From positions 16,252,821 to 16,312,820 of the forward strand of contig NC_092578.1 in assembly GCF_037975245.1 (NCBI RefSeq): DNA of 60,000 nucleotides, in the 5' to 3' direction. The translations under genes and the position numbers were made by a program. Origin of the DNA: Apostichopus japonicus. Its lineage: Eukaryota; Echinodermata; Holothuroidea; Aspidochirotida; Stichopodidae. Positions 39,127 through 51,272 of this stretch are shown piece by piece. A model generated the notes under the pieces. It worked only from the letters and a program-made list of their open reading frames with translations. It did not search any database and had not been told where the DNA came from. Numbering within the stretch: position 1 is the stretch's first letter; the number at the start of each line of letters is the position of its first letter.

Positions 39127-40195
39127 ATTTTGTTTTTTTATCAATGACGGATGTCCCATAGTCTGATTTCTTCTACAAAATGTCTTTCTTTTGTTTCATG
39201 GAATTGGATATTATTGACAAAGAGTGGTATTTCTTTGTTTATAAGGGTGATATGTTGATATATGATCTATGAGTAACTGGTAGCATTTCATGAAACTATA
39301 TTTCACATATAACCAGATTCAAAGCAAGTTACTTAACTTATTTCCTTTCCAAAGTTGATGAATTTTTTCTTTTGTCCATAAAAGTTGCAATCAGATGGTA
39401 GTTAATCGCATCATGAAGAGGCCATGCCAAATCATTCAATGTTGTTTCCAAAAAAAAAATCTGAAGATTTTTGTAAAAAAAGGTATCTAGAACTCATTTA
39501 TTAGACATACAATAGTATCCACAACTCCTTGTAAATCTGTTTTGTGAATTTATCTTTTACCTGTTAAGAGTTTGCACATGAAGTTTGGAGGTCACACCAT
39601 GAGATAATATATGAAACAGTGAGAGTTGGCAGGTATGTGTTACTGACAATAGTATCCTTACCCCCAAGTTCCTATATCCAAAGTAGGCTAGGCTAGGAAA
39701 CTTTGCTATGAAATTATGCCCAGCCATTGAGGATTATTTGATAAAGACGCAAAAAACATCTCAGTGTGGATAACTACTTTTATAGCAGTAGTGAATGCTA
39801 GGTAAAATGTGAGCATGGGTGACCATTATTTAACATTTTATCATATTTAGGGGGGGAGGGGGAGGGCATTAGTGATGACCTTTAAAGTAACCTCTGACAT
39901 TCTATCCATGATGTGGATTTGATCGTGTTTTAAGGAGATTTGACTTGAGCTCGACAGATTATTTTTGACAAATATATTCTACTTACGTCACATTCACTTT
40001 CGAGTCAAATTGATGCATTCATTTTTATACCAAGGAAAGGGTGGAGCGCCAAACAGCGTATTTTCTTTCTGTGGTCTTTCTGAAGGGGCATATCAAAATA
40101 TAGTCATTACTGCCATCAAATTATATAAATGATATTTTCTTGTGTAAAATGTTACTTTGTGACTTAAAGCATGTCTGATTTGACCAATATATCCA

Positions 40196-40201
40196 AATAA
40201 A
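40196..40201 (+). terminator. Candidate CCDC93 polyadenylation signal
   Basis: AATAAA lies about 1.16 kb after the stop, followed by a GT-rich stretch (GAGTTGTCACTC). Other hexamers could be used; transcript ends are unknown. Confidence 0.3.
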
Positions 40202-40511
40202 CATTGTGAAATACTTTTGAGTTGTCACTCAAAGTTCAATGACAGTTTCCCCCCCCCCCCCGCCCCCGCCACCCTCCTTTCCCCAAACATTTTGAGTCTG
40301 AACTGTTTATTCACCAGTATACAAGCAGCCTAAAGCAATCTATAGCCTAATTGCTAGGATATATTTCAGTGTGGTTATAAACTGCTTTTAGTTTCTATCC
40401 TTTGTGAAAGTTGAGCATGTGTGACCATTATCTGACTTGCTATCATATTAGGGAGGGTGGGGCGGGGTGGGGAAGGGGGTAGCATTGCTGATGACCTTCA
40501 AGTCCTTAGGC

Positions 40512-40878
40512 TTAAAGGGTGTGAAGACTCGGGCAAAAAGAACGTCTAATGCCGGTTATCTGACCTAGTTTCGAATGAGGTGTAACAGAAGTGTTAGACA
40601 CCACCATCGATCCCAGAAAATACGCACACAGTTTGCTACCTTCGGTAATTAGACACTAGTGTACAGTCAGTACATACAGCTGCAGTCATTACCCACAGCA
40701 CAGTGTGCAAACGATACAGTGATGGACATCTCAGGTCCAGCTAAAGATAACAAGGTATCACGTTTCATTACTGTCTGCATATTGTAGCGACAAGCAGAAA
40801 ACTTCACTTGCAAGCTACGGAAAGTTAACTTTTTCAGAGCACGGCACGCGGTTTGGGGCGAGTCTTCAATGCCTTTTA
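40512..40878 (+). mobile_element. TTAA-flanked MITE, copy 2 (~367 bp)
   Basis: It starts TTAAAGGGTGTGAAGACTC and ends GAGTCTTCAATGCCTTTTA. The interior matches copies 1 and 3, including CAGGTCCAGCTAAAGATAAC and CACTTGCAAGC. The terminal inverted repeat is about 18 bp with mismatches. There is no transposase. Confidence 0.8.
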
Positions 40879-41651
40879 GTACCCCTCGGACCTGTTCTGC
40901 ACATTGTTTAATATCATAGCTCTTTGAGGTGTCGACCATATACCACATAGAGAAAATGTTAGATTTTATAGGTCAAGATGGCATCAGAATGCCCTAGATG
41001 CTCATAAGACATAAATAAGGACCTTTGTTGATTCACCTCCAGTGCAAGATTTACAGGGTAGAAAAAATTCTGGAGAATTTAATTTGGAAAGACATTATAG
41101 AAACATTGTCAATAACTGATGTGGTGGCATTAAAGAAAAATTCAAGATGAAATCACTTTCCTAACTTGTCTAAATCACCAAACTGTGTCTGACACTATAA
41201 ACAGTATGAACTATCATGTATGCACCTCCCCTTAATAACATTTATTTTACATAGAAAATAAAGTGTATTTATCAAAAAATATCAGAAGTTGCTTTGTTTT
41301 TTACTTGTGTTCTGTTTTCTAGCATTTGTAGTTATGGTTACTTTGTATCAGCCAAATATAATGATATTCATCTTGAAACTGATAGAAAAGAATTTTAGCA
41401 AAACTGCTCCCTGACATTTGTACTTTCCTTACCATACACATTTTTGCAAGTATGAATAGCGCGAATGGACCGTTTGTTTACATGAGGTTCGAGGCTTTGG
41501 GAAGGTAGTTACATGACGTCAACCAAGGCTAAAGTCTGAAAACCTTGAAAACAATATTAACTCAAAATTGTAGAGCTAGGTTGAACTTCATACTCGGGTG
41601 TAGTGTGTATTAGCCATTGTGAGTACAGGAAATCTAGTGATTACTTTTGAC

Positions 41652-41744
41652 AGGGAGTTGTTATGGAAACTCCCTGCTTTTCAGGTCATTGAAAGTCGAC
41701 AAAGGACAAGGTCTGACTAGGGAGTTGTTCCATAACAACTCCCT
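41652..41744. repeat. Two adjacent inverted-repeat hairpins sharing AGGGAGTTGTT
   Basis: 41719-41744 is a perfect 11-bp palindrome with a CCAT loop (AGGGAGTTGTT/AACAACTCCCT). 41652-41675 is a shorter, imperfect version (AGGGAGTTGTT, then AACTCCCT). The loops ATGG and CCAT are reverse complements of each other. No known element is identified. Confidence 0.6.
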
Positions 41745-43238
41745 GGTCTGACATTAAAAAGTGCGATAACTCCAAATATAAATCTTGAATGGTGAGTCCA
41801 TGGTGAGTACTGTGAATCTCAGCGGAGGTCGAAATTTTGAAAACATTGTTAACATGATAAGTCAAAAAGTAAGGCTTTGATGAAGTTTATACATCGAGAA
41901 AGGATATGAGAGCTTAATGATTGCAGTCAGGTACAATGTAAAAGAGACAAATTAGTAACACTTGGAGAAAAAGATAAGATTTTAATGCCACTTAAATTGT
42001 TCGAGCGAATCCAATGACCTTAAATTAACCGGAAATGAAACCACAAGCGCGAAGCTGTGTGTTTGTAAACGATGAACAATTAAAGGTCATTGTGTGAGAC
42101 AATGAAACTTCCTGAACTTAGCTGGCAAACGGTGATCTGAATGAAGAGGTCTTTTTGTCACTCTTAAGATGATAAAGAATGAGATTTTTTACAACATTGG
42201 TCATATCAATTTTTATAACTCGGCAGACTACAATAGGAAGTTGTTGATCTATGAATTGTAAGTTAGGTTTGCAAATGAAATGAAGCAGAAGAAGAGAGGT
42301 TTTTCTTCATTTCTTTCTTTCTTGGTCAATAGCTTATACCTTGCACCCCACCGAATTAAGTTTCCTTTGTTCTTCCACTCGCACAAATCAGAACCTTCTG
42401 TCACCTACCCTCAAATTTTGCATTCCATCCTATTTATTTCAATTGATACCGGTTTAAAAGTTCGAGGTTTAGCCAACCATGTAAACTTACCGCAAGGTGT
42501 GAGTACCTCAGTTAATACATACATAATGGGCCGATATCTTCATGGTTGTCCATCATACTATCATACGATCGCGCTATCTGTCAGCTCTTTTGATTGGCCT
42601 GAAGTCGTCCAAAATGTTCATATCTATTGCATATGCATGTTTATCAGCTGATGACACGCTTGTCTTACGTACGCCATTTGGTACGTTGGCAGTAGTACTA
42701 AGCGAGCGATTATTGAATATATATCACACAATAACCTTTGCATGTAGTGTATATAGACGTTGTTATTGATAGTCTACATGCTGGTTCTCATGCATTGTAT
42801 AGTGTTTTGATTAGCCTAACCTAAAATTTGTGTACATACGAACGTATTATTATTAAACGCGATCTCGACCATCATATCTATCTCCTGTATCGGTCAAAGA
42901 TTCTCCACTTTCAGATGGGTGTCACCTGTAGTGCCATATTCGAATCAAGCTGACAAAGATAGTGCCAGGTAATGTCATTTTCTTACTCAGGCCATCTAGG
43001 CCTAGCCTAGTTCTAGTACAGTGTAGAATTACTTAGTAGCAGCTCCCTGGTTTTAGACTTTTACAGCAACAGTTTGGCCTAAGTTAGGCTGCGTTGATAA
43101 TGACCGTGGCGTATACCTACCAACAACACGAACCAAAGTTAGTCTAGGCTTACGGTAGGATGAGAAAAGGCAGAAAGGATAAAACTTATGGCGGAAAGGC
43201 ACTGGAACTTGGAAGCTGAGCAACTAAACGTAGGCTAG

Positions 43239-43610
43239 TTAAAGGGTGTGAATACTTCGCTACTTAGAAACGTCTAATGCCGGTAATCTGACCTAGTTTC
43301 GATTGAGGTGTAACAGAAGTGTTAGACACCACCATCGATCCCAGAAAATACACACACAGCTTGCTACCGTTGGTACTTAGACACTAGTGTACAGTCAGTA
43401 CATACAGCTGCTGTCAATACCCACAGCACAGTGTATAAACGATACAGCGATGGACATCTCAGGTCCAGCTAAAGATAACAAGGAATCATGTTTCATTACT
43501 GTCTGCATTTTGTAGCGACACGAACAAAACGTCACTTGCAAGCAACAGAAAGATAACTTTTTCAGATGGCCGCACGCTGTTAAGGGCGAGTTTTCGTTGT
43601 TCAATCTTAA
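43239..43610 (+). mobile_element. TTAA-flanked MITE, copy 3 (372 bp)
   Basis: It begins TTAAAGGGTGTGAATAC and closes at a TTAA at 43607-43610, with a degraded right terminus. The interior aligns to copy 2 throughout, with scattered substitutions. Same orientation as copy 2. Confidence 0.75.
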
Positions 43611-44054
43611 TTCTTGTCTTATATTTACAGTTATTGCCCATTCAAGTTTTTATCTTTGTCCAACATATGTAAGGATCCTCACTCTCAGAAGTCTGTCATT
43701 AATGCTAAGTAGGGCCTTCAAGTCATTCTGTTGAGTCTGCACAAAATGTCTGCTCATGGAATGAGCTAGAAAATATAGAAATGTTAGATTCCTTTATCAG
43801 TATCCTAGCTTCATTCCCTTGTTCATGAGTAAGCTGCTACACAGTGATAGTTAGCTAAATGACTTGTGGATCATTGGAGACGCATCATGTACCTTTTTGG
43901 TTGGACACTAATATCTTCTCACGACTGGGTCCTTGTCATTACTTTCATTTAATTTGAAAAAAGGTCGCTAATCAGAGCTAGGAACCCTTAGAAAATCATA
44001 ACAGATAAAAAAATATATAAGGTAAAAAAATGTAGGAGAAAAAGGTGTCCTTTG

Positions 44055-45700
44055 TAGTAAAACCCTGATTATTGGTCGGTACAGATGGCAGTTCGGATAA
44101 ACAAAAAGTCTGGATGATTGAATTTTCATCTATTAACTAATTTTCTACTAAAAGACACCCAAGTAATGCAATATTTTGCTTTCTAAGGGATTGTATGTAT
44201 TATTTTCGATTGATTATTTGACGATTGTATTCAGAAATGAAAAAGAATATTTGTTTCATTTCCGAAAGTTGTAGATTTGGAGGATTTTCCGCATGCTTCA
44301 CCACTCTGATCACATATTCAGTGGTCTATATTGTACCGTAGTATAGACCTCGTACTATAGTACAGGAAACACTAGTGCCAGTAGTTTACCCTAGCCTAAT
44401 ACTGATTCCCATAACAAGTTCAAATTTCACTCACAACTTTAGAGGTTCTTGTCAAGAACAGTAAAGGGGAATGTAGTTTCAGCTTGGGCCTACTAAAGAT
44501 CTTTCATGTTTGAATACTTTACCTTGAGGTAAGTAGCATTACTGTACGTCAAAAGATTGAGGACACACATGCGTGGCCGGATGACTTTTCCGGAGTGCAT
44601 TCTTTTCTAACATGGTAGTTAAGTGACTTGATCATTCATTAATTTTTCATGTTCCAATGGAAGGGAAAGTTGATAGAAGGGCAATCCCTAATTGCAATTG
44701 TGAAAAGGACTAATTTTGGCTTTGGTTTTTATTACTATACAATTTTGTATTTTTATTTTAAATAATTGCCATGCTAAACTTGAATTTTGAATTTCAATGC
44801 AATGTTATCTCTCTCTAGATCACAAGTGAAGAAGCTTTACTCAATGTTATTTAAGATCGGTGTTTATTGTTCGACCCTAAGCTGAACTTTTAATAGGTTA
44901 CCCAAGTCGCCTTTATTTGTAATGACTGTAAAACCACATCCCAAAATTCCTGCTTAAACTACTTTGCCCGTCTATTCGGTCCATATTAGGTTTCAGCAAG
45001 TTAAAATTGACTGGTTCCCTATTCATCATCCGTTTAATTCTATGACCTCATTTGTCTTTAATTTCCTTGTGACAATTGTGGATTAGGGGATTTCTGAAGA
45101 TTGAAAAATCTAAAAGTGATGCAAACACTGCATATTAAATTAATCCATTCCAGGCATTGTAACGAAATGTGTGTGAAGATCATAGTATGTAATTGCTAGT
45201 CATACAGTGAGCCTTTGCAAACTATCATCAAAAGCTGTTACCACAGCTAGAATTTCAACTGGTGTAGGAATTCTTCGTTGAAGTAGACTGCGTCAATGGC
45301 GCATATCCGCTATTACTGTAAATGAAAGGCTATAGCCTGCATGCTAGGACTTGCAATTGCTAGCCTAACAAACGTTTATTTGTTGGGCATGTGTGATCCA
45401 AATGTAACAACTCTTTTGTAAAGCGGGTAACAATCTTGATGCAAATAACAATCAGACATTTATGTAGCAGGTGATAATGTATTCGATATATAAGGCAATG
45501 GAAGAATGAATGAAAATACACATGTTTTTTCAAATGAATTTGAAGCTGATCGTTACGTAAGTTAAACAAAGTTACGTTGTACATAATATGAGCACTGGAC
45601 AGTGCTTGGAATCAATAACACTAGGCCTCCAGACTTTTCATTAACGAACTGATGGCCAGTTCGGATAATCTGGGATTCGGATAATTGAACTTTTACTGTA
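44055..45700. mobile_element. Possible pogo/Tigger-like DNA transposon relic
   Basis: The right edge (reverse complement of 45655-45700) reads TACAGTAAAAGTTCAATTAT followed by CCGAATCC, resembling pogo/Tigger termini. The left edge has TAGTAAAACCCTGATTAT and then CAGTTCGGATAA. Both ends contain a GTTCGGATAA-type subterminal word in inverted orientation. TA flanks both ends. I see no transposase, so the relic would be non-autonomous or decayed. Confidence 0.4.
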
Positions 45701-46724
45701 TGGCTAAAATTGAATCTTTACATTTTAACCACTATGAACCATATAGTGGAGAGACTGTGCACACCGATTTAGTTCCTGGGGTCTTTGAAGTTCACTCAGT
45801 TAAAGTGTAATTAGCTCTTGTTTGTTAGCAACCGGACCATGTGGTATTTTGCCATCATCTAAAAAGTCAATAGCCAAACTTTAAGATTCATAAACAGTTT
45901 GGGACTTTCATAATGAGAAGTTTACAAAATATCCATCTGATTTGATTTTGTGATTTAGAGCTCTAGGGAAAAAAAATTAACTTAAAATATATATATATAT
46001 ATATATTCAGGTGATAAATGAAAATAGATCAGTGATTTACATATGTACTCATCTTCTATTTAATCTGTGTAGAGTAGCACATTGCCAAATATTCTAGTTA
46101 ATGATTGGGACTTAGTAGCAGGTTGTTTCCTATACTATATTGTAGGTGGTTGGTACAAAATGGAGACCAGAGTAAATCCAGCTGTACGTAGTGTGTTGCA
46201 CACTATATGAGAAAGTATCATGAACTTTAGTCTTTATTTCCAACTTTCGCCAACTTTTCTCCCTTTCACTGGCCCTCCCCCTCTCCCCTTCCGGTTCCTT
46301 CCCATCCCGTAGAAAATTTACAATGCATCAATTACATCTATACCTGAGAGTATAATGCAGTTAACAACTTTATATTAATGACAAGAGGGATTAATATTTA
46401 ATAAATTCTTTAGGCCCTTGTTATTACAGTAAACTGCTGTATACATGTCAAGGAGGCTCATAAAGTCATAAGTGCCTCACTTAGTTCTAGCAATTAGAAG
46501 GCCAGATTCATATAATATCTTGCTGCAGACAGGAACAGTACTGTACTGTATAGAATGATTCATTTATGCTGGTATGTGAGGCAGACCAAAACTACTTGTC
46601 ATAGAAATATATACCAAATTAACTTAGTGAACACTTGGTAAAATTTGACATGTCTGAAGCATTGAACACTCTACTGTATTGTAGATAATACTGCAGGTGG
46701 TTATTGTCTGGTCTGTAGTAAACC

Positions 46725-47402
46725 ACAGATCTGTGACATAGTATGTATGGTATGCATGTATAGTACAGTATATCACAGATCTGTGTAGTATGTATGGTAT
46801 GCATGTGTACTGTAGTATACCACAGATCTGTATAGTATTTATGATATGCATGTGTAGTATACCACAGATCTGTATAGTATGTATGGTATGCATGTGTAGT
46901 ATAACAGATCTGTATAGTATGTATGGCATGCATGTATAGTATATATACCACAGATCTGTATCGTATGTATTGTATGCATGTATATATAGTATACAACATA
47001 TCTGTATAGTATGCATGTGTAGTATACCACAGATCTGTATAGTATGTATGGTATGCAAGTGTAGTATACCACATATCTGTATAGTATGTATGGTATGCAT
47101 GTATAGTATATATACCACAGATCTGTATAGTATGTATGGTATGTATGTATAATATACATGTACTGTACCACAGATCTGTATAGTATGGTATGTATGTATA
47201 GTATACCACAAATCTGTATAGTATGTATGGTATACATGTAAAGTATACCACAGATCTGTATAGTATGTATGGTATGCATGTATAATATACATGTACTGTA
47301 CCACAGATCTGTATAGTATGTATGGTATGTATGTATAGTATACCACAGATCTGTATAGTATGTATGGTATGTATGTATGTATGTATAGTATACCACAGAT
47401 CT
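46725..47402. repeat. Minisatellite with AGATCT, ~42-bp unit
   Basis: About 16 units of roughly ACCACAGATCTGTATAGTAT followed by GTATGGTATGCATGTATAGT, with unit length varying between about 30 and 60 bp. The core CACAGATCTGT is palindromic. Minus-strand frames with TIHTIQICG-type peptides are by-products. Confidence 0.95.
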
Positions 47403-48448
47403 GATTTCAATGTACAAAAACCTATTCTTATCTGCTGTTGATGTCTAGTTACCTGTAAACACTTTTGCTACAGTAGCTAATCGTGCCCAGTCTTTTTTTA
47501 TTTAATACATGTACCTTTTGGAACGGCTGTTTTGAGTCGGTTTCTTGCCAAATTCAAGATCAACTAGAGATTATAACACAAAATTACTGAAGTTTGCTAT
47601 GTTGATCAGACCACCGCACAGGCGGCACGCAACTGTTAGATGATAGATACGATCTTACTTTTTTTTTCTCTTCAATATATAGCTGACTACATCTTATCCC
47701 CGACAGTCTTTGTACGTCAGAAAGTGTTGACATTCTGTATGCATCAGTAAGTACAGTAGTGGCTGGGAATTCTTGAATTGTGGTACCCCACCTTAGTTAG
47801 TAAATATATTTACCGCATAATTATAATGATTGGGTCTATAAGTATGTTTTTTCATCAAAGCTTGGTGGACGCCAACTGATCGTTGCATATGTTTTAAAAA
47901 GCAACATATGAGTCTTTGGCTGGGAACAACTCACTTGCAGAAGTGTAATAGCCTAACAGGTCTAGGCTGAGTGTCACTGTATCAATGAAACCAACTACTA
48001 GTCTAGTGTAGATGATTAGTTTTCCTTTCTGTACAAGGGTGTCCGTTCGATCACGAATGAAATTTAACTGCAGATGTTTCATTTTCGTTTTCAATTCCTT
48101 GCATCGGTTGTGTTGATATTCAACAGAACAAACTCATCAGGTTTATCTAATTGATTTATTAGGAGTGATAAAGTTAACAGTGATGAAATTCCTGACTGAT
48201 TGATCATTTAGTCAAAAGTTACTGTACAAGGTCCATTCAGGTGATTTTGTTGCCATTTGCATGAGGTGATAAGTGACTCGGCAAAAAAACAATAAAAACA
48301 ACAAGTTAACAACACATATCATCTGTAATAATAACAAAACTGATCTTAGTTTGGTTAAGAGTTAGAACTCAAATTTTCACACCCCCTTCTTTTGATAATC
48401 TTCCTAGTGTATGAACTAGCTTATGACATAATCAAGCACAATCAGTAT

Positions 48449-48453
48449 AAATA

Positions 48454-48495
<42 letters not shown>
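48449..48495. repeat. (AT)n microsatellite
   Basis: Pure AT alternation immediately before the first ~110-bp direct repeat. Confidence 0.9.
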
Positions 48496-48497
<2 letters not shown>

Positions 48498-48499
<2 letters not shown>

Positions 48500-49149
48500 T
48501 ACTTGCGTTTGCATATCACAATGTTCATTGTTAATCTTTCAAATTTGTCAGTTAATTGGATGGTAACGGAAAAAAACTTTGACAAATTCTCAAAGCAGTT
48601 CAGTTTATATATTGCTTATATATGCGGACACCCTAACCACTAGGCTATGGACACTGCTTGTACGTCCATAGGTTCGAAACCGGTAAGAAAGGTCGTAATT
48701 CCACTGTAGGCGTTTGTCACCTGTATCGAACAATACTAGTTCTGTTTTGGTGACATATTTGCCATACCCTAGAGGTCAAACATGATGCTAACCAACTCGA
48801 AATCATTTGTGATTCCTAAAGCCGGATCTTGAAAGAGATACTGTTCAGACTGTTGTGTTTTGATAAAGTTGGTTGTTGTTTGCAACATTTTGATATGCAA
48901 CATCAGGGAAATACTTTAGTTATCTTAACTGTGTACATAAGGAAACCCTGTAATGTGAATTTTTGTTATAAAGTTGGTAATTATACACAATGTTTTGATA
49001 TGCAACGTCAGGTTCAATTTCCTGTCTATATTTAGTACTGCTTACTTACGTTGCGTATCACAATGTTCATTGTTAATCAACAAATTTGTCAGTTAATTGG
49101 ATGGTAACAGGAAAAAAACTTTGACAAATTCTCAAAGCAGTTCACTTTA
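48498..49149. repeat. ~110-bp direct repeats bounding a 430-bp segment
   Basis: 48498-48608 and 49041-49149 are near-identical, sharing ATCACAATGTTCATTGTTAA and TTGGATGGTAAC. The segment between them holds a tRNA-like piece (about 48615-48690) and an internal pair of ~43-bp repeats at about 48864 and 48970 containing TTTTGATATGCAAC. It could be a composite non-autonomous element. Confidence 0.7.
48613..48700 (-). mobile_element. tRNA-like SINE fragment
   Basis: On the minus strand it reads CATAGCCTAGTGGTTAGGGT then GTCCGC, A-box-like, sharing GGGTGTCCGCATAT with the fragment near 23265. A GGTTCGAAACC word lies on the other side and on the other strand, so the unit appears rearranged or truncated. 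Confidence 0.45.
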
Positions 49150-49572
49150 TTACGGCATCTTATTTAGCAATGCATGGCCATAGCAATATTCTAACCAATG
49201 GTTTATATCTGGCATTGTTTCAAGGAATTTCTTAATTATGTGGTTATTGTGACAAACAATGCTTGTCAGAGGTAATATTGAACACTTGAAGTTGGGAAGG
49301 TTAACCTGAAACATGGAGACTGGTACAGAGTGTGCATAGCATGTTCTTCGAAGTTTTGAACTTCTGGAAGAACTTTGCCTAATTCATCCATGATACTGTA
49401 CATGCACCAATTTGCAACATAGACTTTAATCCAGAGACCAGTCTGGATTTTTCTAGTGTATATATCAGTAATGTTCAGTTCGTTGTGTAGTCCTACTTTA
49501 CCATACACCAGCGTGTTTATGTGCAGGCAGCCTTAGTAACTACAGCAGTACCAAAAAAGTATAAAAACTTCA

Positions 49573-49634
49573 ATATGTATGTATGTATATATATATGTAT
49601 ATATATATATAATATATATATATATAATATATGA

Positions 49635-49665
<31 letters not shown>

Positions 49666-49705
49666 ATATATATATATAATATATGAATATATATATATAT
49701 ATATA
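49573..49705. repeat. (AT)n/(GTAT)n microsatellite
   Basis: Compound AT repeat with two near-identical ~65-bp halves (TATAATATATGAATATATAT repeated). Confidence 0.9.
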
Positions 49706-50966
49706 ACATTAAGTGGTTCACTTGAGTGCTCAATACATACAAGTAGAGCAAGCACATAATATAGTATACCTATACTGTAGCATACAGCTGTACATTGTTA
49801 CTCGAGTTTCACGCCTCTGCAGCGATTTCACGCCTCTGCAGCGATCATATCTATATATAAATCTTTAGTATATACCTGAAGTTTCCAATTTCATTGTTTT
49901 TATACCTTTTATTGTAATTTTTGGCAGAACAACAGTGGATTGAAATAGTTTGTAAGCGAAGTCACTGATTCCTGCTGTCAGGATATAACTATGTTAAGGT
50001 GTGTCTCCTTCGAAGTTCAGAGGCACCCGACTGTTTAATACTCCCTATAAAATCCATCTGGTGAATTTGTTTACTCATCCAGAATGGCCGTTTGCCAGGC
50101 ATGAAAGTTTGTTCACCTGTGAAGGCTTCAAAATTCAAACCGTTGTCACCTTTTAATGACAGATTGAGCTAACAGCTTTCAGATATCTATAAAATCAGGA
50201 TCATAAAATATTGTAGTGTTTGTACATGGCAGCTTTAAATGAAGTAATAGTTTGCCTGATAGTCTAGATAGATTGACAAATTGTCAGTCCATTAAGATCA
50301 TGGTTGTCATTTAATGAGTTTGAAGAAGTGGCAGGGGAATGGTGGGAACTCTTAGAAGATCTAAGCAGAGCTGGAAATTAGGGCCATTTACTGGCTAAAC
50401 TGCTAGTGGATTTCAATGTTTGCCTGTAGAATAAGAGAAGATACTAGCAGTTTTCTGCCAGTATAGTTAGTAGTATACTTTAAGAACAACAAGACATAAT
50501 AGGTGTTACTGTTAGTCAGGTCACAATAGTCACAAAAAGTTGAAAAAACAAAATTAATATTTTACTACACAACGTGTTAGTCCTGTATTACTGCTTCTTA
50601 TCTGTACAGTATACTGTTATTTACTGCTGCTTAACTGTACACGTACAGTACAGTAACTGTTGTGTGTTGTGATTTGGGAAATTGATTTTTTTTTTTTAAC
50701 ATCCGTTTGTGAAATTCTAAGCCTTGGAAGTACACATTACACAGTATTTTATTGACTTTATATCCATAACAGTAAGATCACTGCAAAAATGTTTCCCTCA
50801 TTGCATCCCTTTATGTAACATTAGTCTTTGGAAGGATTCTACAGATACAGTGTTAATTGGTTAAATTAAATTATGGAAAAAGTTGAATTATGCATCATGT
50901 ATGTATGCAGTATGTCATATTGCTTTCTTCCAAAATGATAATCCAAATATCTTTCATCTTTAACAG

Positions 50967-51272
50967 GATTTTGAAGACAGAAAGACCTGTTATAATATCA
51001 ACATGAACCTTAATGAGCTCCGTACAGACATGTGTGAAGTAAGGAAGAGATGAATGACCATTACATTTGAAGAGAGTAGAAATATTTAGTGACTTGAAGA
51101 ACCGGTCATGGTACCATCGCCGCTGATGTCGTGATCTTTGCTCATGCGTTTGACGTTTTGATATATGTCTCTTGGGAGGCTCTCTGGTTTCCTGTCCTTG
51201 AAAGCATTGCGTGTGAATCATATTATCCGATACTGAAGACTTTTGAGACCACTATAGAGAAAAGGAAGGGAA
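50967..51272 (+). promoter_or_regulatory. Candidate INSIG 5' leader with two abutting uORFs
   Basis: A good acceptor (CTTTCATCTTTAACAG, ending 50966) precedes the INSIG ATG by about 300 bases, so the first coding exon may begin at 50967. Within it a 16-codon uORF (51003-51053, MNLNELRTDMCEVRKR) is followed directly, as TGAATG, by an 11-codon uORF (51054-51089). The uORFs are seen; their presence in mRNA is inferred. Confidence 0.35.

Larger units (their letters stand above)
39036..51272. other. CCDC93-INSIG intergenic interval
   Basis: 12.2 kb without a recognised gene apart from the CCDC93 3' UTR and the likely INSIG leader. It contains two TTAA MITEs, a pogo-like relic, two inverted-repeat hairpins, an AGATCT minisatellite, direct repeats near 48.5 and 49.0 kb, and AT microsatellites. 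Open frames of up to 123 codons resemble nothing I know. The INSIG promoter must lie here or near 50.9 kb. Confidence 0.65.

Noticed and set aside
42280-42651. 123-codon plus-strand frame (MKQKKRGFSSFLSF start)
   Set aside because: No recognisable domain, no splice context, composition like flanking DNA.
46619-47417. Three overlapping minus-strand frames of 192-263 codons
   Set aside because: By-product of the AGATCT minisatellite; no family resemblance.
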